From Variovorax sp. ZS18.2.2 (GTDB lineage Bacteria > Pseudomonadota > Gammaproteobacteria > Burkholderiales > Burkholderiaceae_C): 64,000 nt of DNA. Below are positions 17,392-28,000 of the stretch, piece by piece. Location: positions 992,001-1,056,000 of the forward strand of contig NZ_JANLNM010000001.1 in assembly GCF_024701975.1 (NCBI RefSeq). Reading direction: 5' to 3'. Numbering within the stretch: position 1 is the first letter of the stretch; the number at the start of each line of letters is the position of its first letter. The notes below the pieces were generated by a model. That model saw only the letters and a list, made by a program, of their open reading frames with translations, was not told the DNA's origin and did no database searches. The translations under genes were made by a program, and so were the position numbers.

Positions 17392-18575
17392 TGTGCGGTC
17401 ATGGCCCGCAGGCGCTCGACGGCTTCCTTCAGGTGCTCCATCGAGCTCGCGGTGGAGAAGCGCACGAACTTCGCCGTTTCTGCCGTGCCGAAATCGCGGC
17501 CGGGCGTGACGGCGACGTGGGCGCGTTTCATGGTCTCGAAGGCGAAGTCCCAGCTGCCCGAGATGCCGAGCTTTTCGGCAAAGCCCGTGCAATCGGCCCA
17601 GGCGTAGAAGGCGCCATCGGGCACCACGGGCACGTTCAGGCCCAGCGCGTTCAGTTGCGGAATGAACCAGTCGCGGCGCGCCTTGAACTCGGCGCGGCGG
17701 CGTTCGTACTCGGCGATGCTCGCGTCCTCGAAACAGGCGAGCGCCGCGTACTGCGACACCGTGCTCGCGCAGATGAAGAGGTTCTGCGCGAGGCGCTCGA
17801 CCACCGGCACCAGCACTTCGGGCACCACCAGCCAGCCCAGGCGCCAGCCGGTCATGTTGAAGTACTTGCTGAAGCTGTTGATGCTGATGACGTTGTCGTC
17901 GATGGCCAGCGCCGTCTGCCCGAAGGCATCGTCGTAGGACAGGCCCAGGTAGATCTCGTCGATCAGCGTGATGCCACCGCGCTCGGACACCACCTTGTGG
18001 ATGCGGCGCAGCTCGTCGGGCGCGATCGAGGTGCCGGTCGGGTTCGACGGCGAGGCGAGCAGCACGCCGCGCGTCTTCTCGGTCCAGGCGGCCTCGACCT
18101 TGGCGGCGGTGAGCTGGAAGCGCTCTTCGGCCGTGGTCGGGATCAGCACAGCCTTGCCGTCTGCCGCGCTCACGAAGTGGCGGTTGCAGGGATAGCTCGG
18201 GTCGGGCAGCAGGATCTCGTCGCCCGATTCGATCAGCGCGAGACAGGCGAGCTGCAATGCGGCCGAGGCGCCGGCCGTCACCACGATGCGGCGGGCGGGT
18301 ACGTCGACGTTGAATCGCTGCTGGTACCAGCCGCTGATGCGTTCGCGCAGATGGTCGAGGCCGGTGGCCTGCGTGTACTGTGTGGCGCCGGCACGCACGG
18401 CGCGAAGGGCGGCTTCCTGCACCAGCGGCGGTGCGGTGAAGTCCGGCTCGCCGATATTCAGGAAGATCATCGGCCGGTCGGTGTGGGCGACTTCGCGCGC
18501 GAGCACGCCAGCAGCCTTCGCCACCTCCATCACATAGAAGGGCTCGATGCGCTCCGCGCGCGTCGAGATCCTCAT
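17388..18575 (-). CDS. Pyridoxal-phosphate-dependent class I aminotransferase
   Basis: A 395-residue fold-type I aminotransferase. Key features are [10 protein letters not shown] near the N-terminus, [30 protein letters not shown] (the NPTG loop that binds PLP), [11 protein letters not shown], the Schiff-base lysine in [17 protein letters not shown], and [11 protein letters not shown] carrying the arginine that usually binds the substrate carboxylate. Substrate specificity cannot be read from the sequence. It overlaps nusB upstream and ybgC downstream by 4 bp, so it is translationally coupled to both. The start at 18575 avoids a long upstream extension that lies inside nusB. Confidence 0.9.
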   Translation of the reverse strand: MRISTRAERIEPFYVMEVAKAAGVLAREVAHTDRPMIFLNIGEPDFTAPPLVQEAALRAVRAGATQYTQATGLDHLRERISGWYQQRFNVDVPARRIVVTAGASAALQLACLALIESGDEILLPDPSYPCNRHFVSAADGKAVLIPTTAEERFQLTAAKVEAAWTEKTRGVLLASPSNPTGTSIAPDELRRIHKVVSERGGITLIDEIYLGLSYDDAFGQTALAIDDNVISINSFSKYFNMTGWRLGWLVVPEVLVPVVERLAQNLFICASTVSQYAALACFEDASIAEYERRRAEFKARRDWFIPQLNALGLNVPVVPDGAFYAWADCTGFAEKLGISGSWDFAFETMKRAHVAVTPGRDFGTAETAKFVRFSTASSMEHLKEAVERLRAMTAQ

Positions 18576-19108
18576 GCCTTGGCCTTGCCGGATGCGCGAT
18601 CGGCCTCCACTTCGAGCGGCCGGAACTGCGGCGCCAGACCGTTGAGCACCGCGTTCACGTACTTGTGGCCGTCGGTGCCGCCGAATTCCTTGGCGAGTTC
18701 GATGCATTCGTTGAGCACCACGCGCCAGGGCACGTCGGGGCAGTTCTGGAATTCGTACACGCCGATCCACATCACGGCGTGCTCGATGGGGGAGATTTCT
18801 TCGAACTTGCGGTCGAGCAGCGGACGGATCAGCGCGTCGAGCTGCTCGGCGTTGTCGATCGAGCCGTGCAGCAGCGCGTCGTAGTGCGCGGCGTCGGCCT
18901 TGTGAAAGCCCGCGAGGTCGCGCGTGAAGTGGTCGATGTCAGTCGGGTCGTTGCGGCCCACCAGGTGCTGGTAGAGCGCCTGCAGCGCGAACTCGCGTGC
19001 GCGGCTGCGGTTGGACTTGGCCGAAGCCTTGCGTGCGCCGGTGCTGGTGAGGCCCGTGCGCGACTGGCGGGGCTTGGCGCCGCCTGCCTTGGTGGTGTCT
19101 TCGGTCAT
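18572..19108 (-). CDS. nusB: Transcription antitermination protein NusB
   Basis: A 178-residue all-helical RNA-binding protein. A basic, poorly conserved 35-residue N-terminal extension precedes the family core ([63 protein letters not shown]). With NusE (S10) it binds boxA of rRNA leaders in antitermination complexes. The start ATG at 19108 overlaps the ribH stop. Linkage to riboflavin genes is common in proteobacteria. Confidence 0.95.
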   Translation of the reverse strand: MTEDTTKAGGAKPRQSRTGLTSTGARKASAKSNRSRAREFALQALYQHLVGRNDPTDIDHFTRDLAGFHKADAAHYDALLHGSIDNAEQLDALIRPLLDRKFEEISPIEHAVMWIGVYEFQNCPDVPWRVVLNECIELAKEFGGTDGHKYVNAVLNGLAPQFRPLEVEADRASGKAKA

Positions 19109-19566
19109 GAAAGGGTGGCCAGCAGTTGCGCCATCTCGACGGCGACCTGGGCTGCATCGCGGCCCTTGTCGGTCTGCCGTGCGACGGCCTGCTCGAGATT
19201 TTCGGTGGTGAGGATCGCGTTGGCGATGGGAAGGCGGTAGTCGAGTGCGATGCGGCTCACGCTCGCGCCCGATTCGTTGGCCACCAGTTCGAAGTGGTAG
19301 GTCTCGCCGCGGATGATGCAGCCCAGCGCGACGAGCGCGTGGTAGCCGCCGCGCTCGGCCAGCGCCTGCAGCGCCACGGGCACTTCGAGGGCGCCGGGCA
19401 CCTTCAGGTGATGGATGTCGGACGCGGCCACGCCGAGCGCTTCGAGTTCGGCCAGGCAAGCGGCTGCCAGTGCGTCCGTGATGTCGGCGTTGAAGCGCGC
19501 CTGCACGATGCCGATGCGCAGGCCTTTGCCATTGAGCGTCGTCTCGCCCTTGTTTGAACCTTGCAT
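19105..19566 (-). CDS. ribH: 6,7-dimethyl-8-ribityllumazine synthase
   Basis: A 153-residue lumazine synthase that condenses the ribityl-aminopyrimidinedione with 3,4-dihydroxy-2-butanone 4-phosphate, the penultimate riboflavin step. It has the family blocks [47 protein letters not shown] (catalytic histidine) and [14 protein letters not shown]. It follows ribBX by 6 bases and overlaps nusB by 4. Confidence 0.97.
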   Translation of the reverse strand: MQGSNKGETTLNGKGLRIGIVQARFNADITDALAAACLAELEALGVAASDIHHLKVPGALEVPVALQALAERGGYHALVALGCIIRGETYHFELVANESGASVSRIALDYRLPIANAILTTENLEQAVARQTDKGRDAAQVAVEMAQLLATLS

Positions 19567-19572
19567 GGTCGT

Positions 19573-20730
19573 TCAGTCTTTCGTGAGGTAGCCGGCAATT
19601 TCCAGGCCGTAGCCCGCTGCCATGCTCGGCATGCGACGCGGCGTGCCCAGCAGGTTCATCTTGTGCACGCCGCATTCGCGCAGGATCTGCGCGCCGATGC
19701 CGTAGCTGCGCAGGTCCATGCGGCCGCGCTCGGGGGCTTGCGCGGGGCGCGCGGTGCCGTCGAACTGTGCGAGCAGCTCGCCGGCGGTTTCGCCGCAGTT
19801 CAGCAGCACGGCCACGCCCTTGCCCTCGGTCGCGATGTGCGAGAGGCTGGCGTCCAGGCTCCACGAATGCAGCGAGCGGTTGATTTCGAGCGCGTCGAGC
19901 ACCGAGAGCGGCTCGTGCACCCGCACCGACACGGTGTCTTCGGGCGCCCACTTGCCGCGCACCAGCGCCAGGTGCACGCCGCGGCTGGGCTTGTCGATGA
20001 AGGCGTGGGCGGTGAAATTGCCCCAGGCGGTTTGAATCTCGCGGCAGCCGACCTTCTCGACCAGCGATTCGACGCGGCTGCGGTGCTCGATGAGCGCGGC
20101 GATGGTGCCGATCTTGAGGTTGTGCTCGGCCGCGAAGATCTGCAGGTCGGGCAGGCGCGCCATCGTGCCGTCTTCGTTCATCACCTCGCAGATCACCGAG
20201 GCGGGCGAGCAGCCGGCCATGGCGGCGAGGTCGCAGCCGGCTTCGGTATGGCCGGCGCGCATCAGCACGCCGCCGTCCACCGCCTGCAGCGGGAAGATAT
20301 GGCCGGGCTGCACGAGGTCGGCTGCCACGGCGTTGGGCGCGACGGCCGCCTGCACGGTGCGCGAGCGGTCGGCCGCCGAGATGCCGGTGGTCACGCCTTC
20401 GGCCGCTTCGATGGACACCGTGAAGGCCGTCGAATGCTTGGCGCCGTTGCGCTGGACCATCGGCGGCAGTTGCAGCCGCTCGCACATTTCGCGCGAGAGC
20501 GTGAGGCAGATCAGGCCGCGCGCATGGCGCGCCATGAAGTTGATCGCTTCGGGCGTGATGTGGTCGGCCGCGATGACGATGTCGCCTTCGTTCTCGCGGT
20601 CTTCCTCGTCCACGAGGATCACCATGCGGCCCGCGGCCAGCTCGGCCACGATTTCTTCGACCGAGGCGATCGGTGCGGGGGCGCGCACGGCGCTGGGGGC
20701 GGCACCGATGGGCGTGACGGAGGCGTTCAT
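19573..20730 (-). CDS. ribB: 3,4-dihydroxy-2-butanone 4-phosphate synthase with degenerate GTP cyclohydrolase II domain (RibBX type)
   Basis: A 385-residue fusion. The N-terminal RibB domain (about 25-225) is intact: [20 protein letters not shown] with acidic metal ligands, [20 protein letters not shown] and [16 protein letters not shown]. It makes DHBP from ribulose 5-phosphate. The C-terminal RibA-like domain (about 230-380) lacks the zinc-binding cysteine cluster: where active enzymes have VRVHSECLTGDxxxSxRCDC, this protein reads [18 protein letters not shown]. It is therefore predicted to have no cyclohydrolase II activity, matching the RibBX class described in proteobacteria, and a separate ribA is expected elsewhere. 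Its start overlaps the ribE stop (ATGA). Confidence 0.92.
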   Translation of the reverse strand: MNASVTPIGAAPSAVRAPAPIASVEEIVAELAAGRMVILVDEEDRENEGDIVIAADHITPEAINFMARHARGLICLTLSREMCERLQLPPMVQRNGAKHSTAFTVSIEAAEGVTTGISAADRSRTVQAAVAPNAVAADLVQPGHIFPLQAVDGGVLMRAGHTEAGCDLAAMAGCSPASVICEVMNEDGTMARLPDLQIFAAEHNLKIGTIAALIEHRSRVESLVEKVGCREIQTAWGNFTAHAFIDKPSRGVHLALVRGKWAPEDTVSVRVHEPLSVLDALEINRSLHSWSLDASLSHIATEGKGVAVLLNCGETAGELLAQFDGTARPAQAPERGRMDLRSYGIGAQILRECGVHKMNLLGTPRRMPSMAAGYGLEIAGYLTKD

Positions 20731-21392
20731 TCGGCGGTGTCCTTGGAATACGTGGCGGTCTGCGGGACCAGGACGCCCGCCTGGAGCATGCGCTCCACGT
20801 AGCGCGCCACGGTATCGATTTCTAGATTGACCTTCGAGCCGGCCAAGAGGCCGCCGAGGGAGGTGTTGTCTATGGTGTGCGGGATCAGGTTGATGCTGAT
20901 CTCGGCGCCGCCTTTGATGTCGCTCACGCTATTGACGGTGAGGCTCACGCCGTTGATGGTGATCGAGCCCTTGTAGGCGAGAAAGCGGGCGAGGGCGGGC
21001 GGCGCGACCACGCGCAGCTCCCAGCTTTCGCCGACCGGCTCGAAGAAGCTCACCGTGCCGATGCCGTCCACATGGCCCGAGACGATGTGGCCGCCCAGGC
21101 GGTCGCTGGCGCGCAGGGCCTTCTCGAGGTTGATGCGGCTGCCCTCGTCGGTGAGGCCCGCAGTTTTGTCGAGGGATTCGGCAGAGATGTCGATGGTGAA
21201 CTGCTGTCGCTCGGGGGCGAGCGTGGTGACGGTCATGCAGGCGCCGTTCAGCGCGATGCTGTCGCCCAGCCCGACGTCGTCGAGATAGCCGTCAGGCACC
21301 GCAATGCTGAGTCTTTTGCCGTAGGAGGAGGAGGTGCCGAGGTCGTGAATGGCGGCGATGCGCCCCACGCCGGTGATGATTCCGGTGAACAT
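20727..21392 (-). CDS. ribE: Riboflavin synthase subunit alpha
   Basis: A 221-residue enzyme of two tandem lumazine-binding beta barrels. It opens with [12 protein letters not shown], the canonical N-terminus, so the ATG at 21392 is chosen over one two codons upstream. First-barrel blocks are [13 protein letters not shown] and [15 protein letters not shown]; second-barrel blocks are [15 protein letters not shown] and [15 protein letters not shown]. It dismutates two lumazines to riboflavin, the last biosynthetic step. Confidence 0.96.
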   Translation of the reverse strand: MFTGIITGVGRIAAIHDLGTSSSYGKRLSIAVPDGYLDDVGLGDSIALNGACMTVTTLAPERQQFTIDISAESLDKTAGLTDEGSRINLEKALRASDRLGGHIVSGHVDGIGTVSFFEPVGESWELRVVAPPALARFLAYKGSITINGVSLTVNSVSDIKGGAEISINLIPHTIDNTSLGGLLAGSKVNLEIDTVARYVERMLQAGVLVPQTATYSKDTAE

Positions 21393-21459
21393 TCGCACAT
21401 TTTCGCAGACATCGAAGGCCCCCGGCTTTTCATGGCGCTTCGCACCATGTAATTCGCCA

Positions 21460-21513
21460 CCCCCCGAGGGGGAGGCCCGGCTCGCCTTGGGGCGGCCCGG
21501 CGGCGGCCGCCGC
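21460..21513. repeat. G+C-rich palindromic intergenic element between ribD and ribE
   Basis: The 132-base gap between ribD and ribE holds two palindromes: CCCC-CGAG-GGGG near 21461-21472 and a perfect 14-mer GCGGCGGCCGCCGC at 21500-21513, with a repeated GGCCCGG between them. The composition resembles short palindromic elements dispersed between genes in Comamonadaceae. It may also attenuate or stabilise the rib transcript; the sequence alone does not decide. Confidence 0.5.
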
Positions 21514-21524
21514 GATCCGCCTCT

Positions 21525-22652
21525 TCAGAAGGCGTCTTTTTCGCGGACCCGGGCGAGGATTCGGATATCGGGGCCGAGCATGTCGATGGACCGGAATTCG
21601 AGGGGCATGGCGCCTGTCAGCGCGGTGAGCGGGCCGTCCGCGTGGATGTGGCTGGCCATGTCGAGCCCTTGGCCGATCAGCTTCGGCGCGAGGTAGACCA
21701 GCAGTTCGTCGACGCAGCCCTCCCGAATCAGCGAGCCATTGAGCTTGTGGCCCGACTCGACGTGCAGTTCGTTGACGCCGCGCGCTGCCAAATCTTTCAG
21801 CATCGCGTCCAGATCGACCTTGCCGTCGGCGTTGGCCAGGCAAGTGACCGTGGCGCCGCGGGCTTCCAGCGCGGCAGCCTTGGCTTCGTCCCGCGCGGCT
21901 GCATAGATCCAGACTGGGCGACCTGCTATGAATATGTGAGCGTCCGGCGGCGTCTGGAGGCGACTGTCGACCACGACCAGATGCGGCTGGCGTGGCGTCT
22001 CGACCAATCGAACGTCCAGGCGCGGGTTGTCTTCGAGCACGGTGCCGACGCCGGTCAGCACGGCGCTCGCGCGGGCGCGCCAGGCATGGCCATCGGCACG
22101 TGCAGGCTCGGAGGTGATCCATTGGCTCACGCCGTTCTCCAGGCCCGTCTTGCCGTCCAGCGATGCCGCCACCTTGAGCCGCACCCACGGCGTCTTGCGC
22201 ACCATGCGGCTGAAGAAACCGATGTTGAGCTCACGCGATTCCTCGGCACCAGGACCGACCTCGACCTCGACACCCGCCGCACGCAGCCGCTCGAAGCCCT
22301 GGCCCGCGACCAGCGGGTTCGGATCGGCCAACGACGCCACGACCCGCCCGATACCCGCTGCAATCAGCGCGTCGCAGCAAGGCCCGGTGCGGCCGTGGTG
22401 CGAGCAGGGCTCCAGCGTCACGTACGCCGTCGCGCCTTCGACCGAGTGACCTTGCGCCGCCGCATCGCGCAACGCCATCACTTCCGCATGCGGACCGCCG
22501 GCCTTCTGCGTATGCCCCTGGCCCAGCACGCGCCCATCGGCATCGCACAGCACGCAGCCCACGCGCGGGTTCGGATCGGTCAGCAGCAAGGCGCCGGACG
22601 CCAGGCGCAAGGCTATCGCGATGTGCTGCGCGTCTTGTTCGTGTGAGGGCAT
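21525..22652 (-). CDS. ribD: Bifunctional diaminohydroxyphosphoribosylaminopyrimidine deaminase / 5-amino-6-(5-phosphoribosylamino)uracil reductase
   Basis: A 375-residue two-domain enzyme. The deaminase domain (1-150) has the zinc site GGPHAEVMALRDA and EPCSHHGRTGPCCDALI. The reductase domain (about 155-370) has KVAASLDGKTGLENG, SQWITS, ASAVLTGVGTVLEDNPRL and a C-terminal DIRILARV strand. It carries out the second and third riboflavin steps. It is the first gene of the rib run on this strand and is separated from ribE by the palindromic element. No FMN riboswitch was recognised upstream. Confidence 0.96.
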   Translation of the reverse strand: MPSHEQDAQHIAIALRLASGALLLTDPNPRVGCVLCDADGRVLGQGHTQKAGGPHAEVMALRDAAAQGHSVEGATAYVTLEPCSHHGRTGPCCDALIAAGIGRVVASLADPNPLVAGQGFERLRAAGVEVEVGPGAEESRELNIGFFSRMVRKTPWVRLKVAASLDGKTGLENGVSQWITSEPARADGHAWRARASAVLTGVGTVLEDNPRLDVRLVETPRQPHLVVVDSRLQTPPDAHIFIAGRPVWIYAAARDEAKAAALEARGATVTCLANADGKVDLDAMLKDLAARGVNELHVESGHKLNGSLIREGCVDELLVYLAPKLIGQGLDMASHIHADGPLTALTGAMPLEFRSIDMLGPDIRILARVREKDAF

Positions 22653-22830
22653 GGGAATGAAAGAGGCGGGACGGGGAAAAATTTAACACCGGTGCCGTTC
22701 GATCATACGAGCGGCATACCGATGCGGATGAACGGTGCGCGCCCAGTCGCAAGCGGCCTCTACGCTCGAAGTTCGATGGCGGGAATAAAGAAGCAACACA
22801 AGTTGCAGCAGATCAGGGAGGACATCGAAC

Positions 22831-23424
22831 ATGGCTTCAACGAAGCATCGGGCCGCGGGCTTTTCGCTCGTGGAGGTATTGGTATCCATCGTCGTGCTGA
22901 GCCTGGGACTGCTCGGCACGATCGGCATGCTGCTGGCGTCGGTGCGCACCAGCAACGAGTCGGCAACCTTCACGGCGGCGCTCAATCTGGCGCGCGATCT
23001 GTCGGAGAAGGTGCGGATGAACAAGGGCATCGCCACGCGCAACGATGCGGGCAATGCCTACCTTGTCGAAGACTGGCGTGAGGGTGGCGCATCGGGAACC
23101 GCTTCCGCCGGCGTGGCCTGCGTGGGAGGCGGCGCAGTCTGCAGCACGGCGGACCTCGCGGCATGGGACATGAACGAGTGGCAGCGCCGCATCGCCAAGG
23201 CGCTGCCCGAGGCGCGCCTGAGCGTGTGTTTCGACGAGACCCCGTGGAATGCGGCGGCCGACGAGTACACATGGACATGCAGCAAGACGGGCCGCACCGT
23301 CGTCGTGAAGCTCGGCTGGACGCCTCGCGCCGGCCTCGGTGCGAAGGCGGATTCATCGTCGGCGCCGCGGCTGGTGATGCAGCTGGTCGCAGGGGAGGTG
23401 CGCGATGGCCAGGCGGGTTCCTGA
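22831..23424 (+). CDS. pilV: Type IV pilus minor pilin / modification protein PilV
   Basis: A 197-residue pilin-like protein. It has a short basic leader ending in G at the prepilin peptidase site (RAAGFSLVEVLVSIVVLSLG), so mature protein begins with Phe and has the conserved glutamate at +5. The remainder has paired cysteines (VACVGGGAVC, SVCFDE, WTCSKTG). Minor pilins prime pilus assembly at the inner membrane and may sit at the tip with PilY1. AGGGAGG precedes the ATG. First gene of the six-gene pilin operon; its end overlaps pilW by 20 bases. Confidence 0.88.
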   Translation: MASTKHRAAGFSLVEVLVSIVVLSLGLLGTIGMLLASVRTSNESATFTAALNLARDLSEKVRMNKGIATRNDAGNAYLVEDWREGGASGTASAGVACVGGGAVCSTADLAAWDMNEWQRRIAKALPEARLSVCFDETPWNAAADEYTWTCSKTGRTVVVKLGWTPRAGLGAKADSSSAPRLVMQLVAGEVRDGQAGS

Positions 23425-24385
23425 GTTCGCCGGCCGCGTGCGTGAACGCGGGGTGACGCTGGTCGAGCTGCTGGTCGCCACTGCCGTTGCGCTGATCGTC
23501 GTGCTCGCGGCCACGGTCGCGTTTGTCGCCAGCCAGCGCTTGTTCACGGCCGATGCCGATGCGCAGGCGGTGGAGGAGTCGCTGAGGTTCGCGGGCTTCG
23601 TCGTCAGGAGCGTCGTGCGGCAGGCGGGCTATTCCGACCACGCGCCCGAAGCCCGGGGACCGCAGGGCTCCGAAAGCGCAGCCGGCAGCACGGGCACCAC
23701 AGCAACGTCGAACGATCCCGCCGACCTCGACATCGTCGGCGCGAGCGACACCCGCGTCAGCGGCGTCGGCGACAGCTACGGCGCGCACGGCACGCGCGGC
23801 ATCAACGCCAGCGATTCCCTGCGGGTCCGTTTCTTCGGCCGCAGCCGGGCCGGAGGCGACGGCACCGAGCCCGACGGCACGATGATCGATTGCATGGGCT
23901 TCGCCCAACCCGGTCCGGCGGCTGACATACCCGTGTCCGCGGACCGCGCCTGGAGTTTTTTCTATGTCGCCGAAGCCACGGACAAGGAACCCGAGCTCTA
24001 CTGCAAGTACCGCAGCGCCAGAGGCGGGGCGTTCAGGGCGCAGCCCCTGGCGCGCGGCATCGAGGTGTTCAAGGTCGTCTATGGCCACGACGCCGATGGC
24101 AACGGCGTTCCCGAGCAATGGCTGGACGCCGCGCATCTCGAGGCCATGGCCGCCTCCGGGGACAGGGTCGCCGACGAATGGCGCAAGGTGGTCGGCCTCC
24201 GCATCGGCATGGTGGCGCGCAGCGCGCAACCCGGGGGCGGGCGCCTGGAGGCGGAGGAGGTGCTCTATCCGTTGGGCACTGATTTCTCCGAGCTGAGCTT
24301 CAGGCCCGCGGCCGATGGCCGGCTGCGGCGCGTGGCGACCTTCACGGTCATGCTGCGCAATGCGATGAAGGCGCCGGCATCGTGA
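23405..24385 (+). CDS. pilW: Type IV pilus minor pilin PilW
   Basis: A 326-residue PilW-family protein with prepilin site RERGVTLVELLVATAVALIV (cleavage after the G, Glu at +5) and a long globular domain. Conserved family features are VVRQAGY after the helix and QPLARGIEVFKVVYGHD, and a C-terminal VATFTVMLRNAM strand. It is a structural minor pilin in the periplasm. It overlaps pilV (20 bp) and pilX (4 bp, GTGA), pointing to coupled translation. Confidence 0.87.
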   Translation: MARRVPEFAGRVRERGVTLVELLVATAVALIVVLAATVAFVASQRLFTADADAQAVEESLRFAGFVVRSVVRQAGYSDHAPEARGPQGSESAAGSTGTTATSNDPADLDIVGASDTRVSGVGDSYGAHGTRGINASDSLRVRFFGRSRAGGDGTEPDGTMIDCMGFAQPGPAADIPVSADRAWSFFYVAEATDKEPELYCKYRSARGGAFRAQPLARGIEVFKVVYGHDADGNGVPEQWLDAAHLEAMAASGDRVADEWRKVVGLRIGMVARSAQPGGGRLEAEEVLYPLGTDFSELSFRPAADGRLRRVATFTVMLRNAMKAPAS

Positions 24386-25038
24386 GCCCGCGCCGTCGTT
24401 CGCCGCAGCAGCGGGGCTTCTCGCTGATCGTCGTGCTGTTGCTTCTCCTCGTGGCTATGGTGCTGGGCGTCGGTGCGGCGCAGGTCTCGCTGGTCAACGA
24501 GCGCAGCGCCCGCAACGACCGCGATGCCGAGGTGGCATTCCAGGCGGCCGAGGCTGCGCTCGTCGACGCCGAAACCGATGTGCTCGGGCCCAACGAGAAC
24601 ACACGGCAACGCCTCTGCCTTTTCAATCGCCAGGATGCGACGGCCTTCGTCGCAGGGTGCGGTGGCGACGGCGAGCAGCAGGGGCTGTGTGCAACTGCCG
24701 AGCCGGGCACCGATCCCGCATGGATGGCCACGGACCTTTCGGCCGGGAGCGGCAAGTCGGTTGCCTACGGCACCTTCACCGGCCAGACCTACTTCAGCGG
24801 CGATGCCGCCACGGGCAGCCGCGCCGGTGCGCTGCCAGCTCGCGCGCCGCGCTACATCGTGGAAGCCGTTCGCAGCCGCGGCGGCTTGCAGGCCAATGTG
24901 CTGCAGAGCGCGAGCGCCCAGGACGCCAGCTACATCTTTCGCGTCACGGCCATCGGCTACGGCATGCAGGAAGAGACACAGGTCGTGCTGCAGACCACTT
25001 TGTACAAACCGGCGGCCAGCCCTGGCTGCCCTTCCTGA
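24382..25038 (+). CDS. pilX: Type IV pilus minor pilin PilX
   Basis: A 218-residue protein with the PilX N-terminal domain: QQRGFSLIVVLLLLLVAMVL and then QAAEAALVDAETDVLG. Unlike ordinary pilins it lacks the +5 glutamate (the mature start is FSLIV), as is usual for PilX/PilK types. It starts at a GTG overlapping the pilW stop. In Pseudomonas and Neisseria relatives it works with PilY1 at the pilus tip. Confidence 0.85.
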   Translation: MSPRRRSPQQRGFSLIVVLLLLLVAMVLGVGAAQVSLVNERSARNDRDAEVAFQAAEAALVDAETDVLGPNENTRQRLCLFNRQDATAFVAGCGGDGEQQGLCATAEPGTDPAWMATDLSAGSGKSVAYGTFTGQTYFSGDAATGSRAGALPARAPRYIVEAVRSRGGLQANVLQSASAQDASYIFRVTAIGYGMQEETQVVLQTTLYKPAASPGCPS

Positions 25039-25051
25039 AGACGGGACCTTC

Positions 25052-28000
25052 ATGCGCTTTCTTCGAATTTGCGCGATGGCAGCCTGCGCCGTCGCATGCG
25101 CCCATGCCGCGACGACGGCTGCCGCAGCTGACACGGAGCTTCCGAGCGAGCCGATGTTTTCGCTGGCTTCACGCGCCGACCCGGGGCTGGTGATCGATCT
25201 TTCGCTGAAGCGCGCGAACGCCGGCGCTGCGTACCGCGACAGCTTCGACGCGAAGAAAACCTACGGCGGTTATTGGGACGCGATGGGTTGCTACAGCTAT
25301 ACGTCGGGCGACGGCTATTTCAAGCGCTCGTCCACCGCAACGAGGCTCGGTGGTGGAGAAATCGCCTGCGCCAACCAGTGGAGCGGCAACCTGCTGAACT
25401 GGGCGCTGTCGTCGTCCCTCGACGGGGTGCGCCTCGCGTTGACGGGCGGCGACCGCGTGATCGACGAGCCGGGCCGCACGGTGTTGCAGCGTGCGGTGTT
25501 GCCGGAGGACTTTCATCGCAGCGCCCACTTCCCCGGCAAGGCGGTGATCGGCAACCTGAACAGGCTGACGCCGCTCGTCACGGGCGCGCGCGGCGCGGTG
25601 CTTGCAACGGACACGCTGCACTTCAACAGCTGCCTCGATCGGTTCGTCGTCGGGCCTGCCGCTGCCGGCACTTGCACGGCACCGGGCGGCACGCCTTACA
25701 TCGCGCGCGTCGAGGTGTGCGCGGCGGCGGAGGCTGCGATTCGTCCCGGGCTGTGCGCCAGATATCCGGATGGCAATTCCAAGCCCGTGGGTGCGATCCA
25801 GCGCTATGCCGGCCGGATGAAGTTCTCCGTCTTCGGCTACCTGCCGGACGACGATCCCGCACGCTACGGCGGCGTGCTGCGCGCACCGATGAAGCACGTC
25901 GGGCCCAGGAAGGTCGACGCGGCCTTCGACATGGTCGACAACCCACAGGCGGAGTGGAATGCGACAACGGGCGTGTTCAAGGCCGACACGGCGGAGGGCC
26001 CCGGTGTCGTCAACGCCATCAACCGCTTCGGGCGCAACAGCGTCCGACAAGGCGCGTACAGCGTATTCGATCCTGCAGGCGAGCTCTACTACGAGTCGCT
26101 GCGCTACCTGCAGGGCAAGGCGCCGACGCCGCAGGCGATAGCCGGTAGCGACAACCCCCGAAGCCATGGCGACCCCATTGCCGTCAGTTGCCAGAGAAAC
26201 GATGTCCTGGTGATCGGCGATGCCGACACCCACTACGACCGTTCGCTGCCCGGCATGTCGAGGGGGAACTCCATCGGCGATTTCGATCGCAGCTTCAACA
26301 TCGCAGTCCACGAGCCCGACACGGCCTACTGGACAGGTCTGGTTGGCGCCTTCGAAAACAGGGAGGCGCTTGCCTACGTCCACCCTTCGGGCAAGGCGGG
26401 TCTCACCACCCGTGGCAACGAGGGGCCGCGGGCGTTCAACTACAAGGGCGGTGCGCCCTTGAGTTCGGCCGACATCGCGAGCGCGGAAACCGGCGCTGAC
26501 AAGGGCTCGTTCGGGATGGCAGGCCTTGCGTATTGGGCTCGCACGCAGAAGATCCGCAGCGACCATCCCGGCTCGCGCGTGCAGACCTTCGCCATCGACA
26601 TGGGGCAGGGCGGTGCGAGCGCCATTGGGCAGAAGCAACGCGGCAGCGTCTTCTACCTGGCCGCGAAGTACGGGGGTTTTTCCGACAGCAACGACGACGG
26701 CAATCCGTTCCTGGCGTCGGGTGGCGGTTCCGAATGGGCCGAGGGCCTCGACAGCGACAACCAGCCCAAGCCCGCCAACTATTTCCTGGCCGGCGAACCG
26801 GCGCAGATGACCGAGGCCATCCGCCGAATCTTCCTGCGCGCCGTGGCCCCGGCCAGTGGCGTCACGGCGGGGAGTGCCATGTCGTCGAACACGATCGCGC
26901 AGGCCGGCGCGAGCCTCTACGAGCCGCAGTTCAACGGGCGACGCTGGTCCGGCACGCTGCTGTCGTATCCGCTCCGACCGGATGCGGCGACCGGTACGGT
27001 GCAGCGTGCCGACAAGCCCGACTGGGATGCCGGCGAGTTGTTGACCGGCAACCCGAACGCCGTGCCTCCCGTGGCCGCGCGCGATGTTTCGAGCAGGCGC
27101 ATCTTCACGCTCTCGACGGCCGGTGTCGGCACGCCATTTCAATGGGAGGCGCTCGACAACGGGCTGCGCGGCTGGCTGAACGTGACGCCCTATGCCGTGC
27201 CGGAAACCACCGACGGCCTGGGCGCCGAGCGGCTGGCCTATCTGCGTGGGGATCGGCGGAGGGAGCTGTCCGCGCCGCAGGGCATTTTTCGCGAGCGCGA
27301 CTCGGTCATGGGCGATGTGATCAATTCGAACCCGGTGCATGTCGGAGCACCCGGCCCCGCGATCCAGGAACCGGGGCACGACAGTTTCGTGGCTGCTCAT
27401 CGCAGCCGGTCGCCCGTCGTGTATGTCGGCGCCAACGACGGCATGCTGCATGCCTTCGACGCCCGCACCGGGAACGAACTCTTCGCCTACGTGCCGCGCA
27501 TCATGTTCGCGCGGCTGGCCGCCTACACCTCGCCGGACTATGTGCACCGCAGCTACGTCGACGGAACGCCCGTCGTCGGCGATGCCCGCATGGCCAACGG
27601 CGCGTGGAAAACCGTGCTGGTTTCCGGCCATGGCGGCGGCGCCACCGGCGTCTTCGCGCTCGACGTGACGGACCCGGCGGCGTTCTCGGCGGACAAGGTG
27701 CTCTGGGAATTCAGCGGCGCGTACGACGACGACATGGGCCACGTGACCCAGGCGCCGCGCATCATGAAGTTCCGAACCGCGGCAGCCACCAGAACCCGGG
27801 CGGCTGCCTATGGCTGGTTTGCCGTCGTTCCCTCGGGCTTCAACAACGCCAATCCCGACAAGCAGGCCGCACTGTTCCTGCTTTCGCTGGACAAGGCCGC
27901 AGGCGAAGCCTGGAAGCAAAACACCAACTACTACAAGATCGTCTTGCCGGCCCCCGCGGACAAGAACCTCGTGAATGCCTTGAGCACGCCGGGCGATTAC

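Noticed and set aside
18572..20485. A 637-residue fusion of NusB with an upstream Arg/Ala-rich protein
   Set aside because: The upstream part is an out-of-frame reading of ribH and ribBX; NusB proper begins at the ATG at 19108 overlapping ribH.
22653..22830. FMN riboswitch upstream of ribD
   Set aside because: The 178-base gap lacks the conserved AGGGG/GGCGGT-type elements of the RFN motif on either strand.
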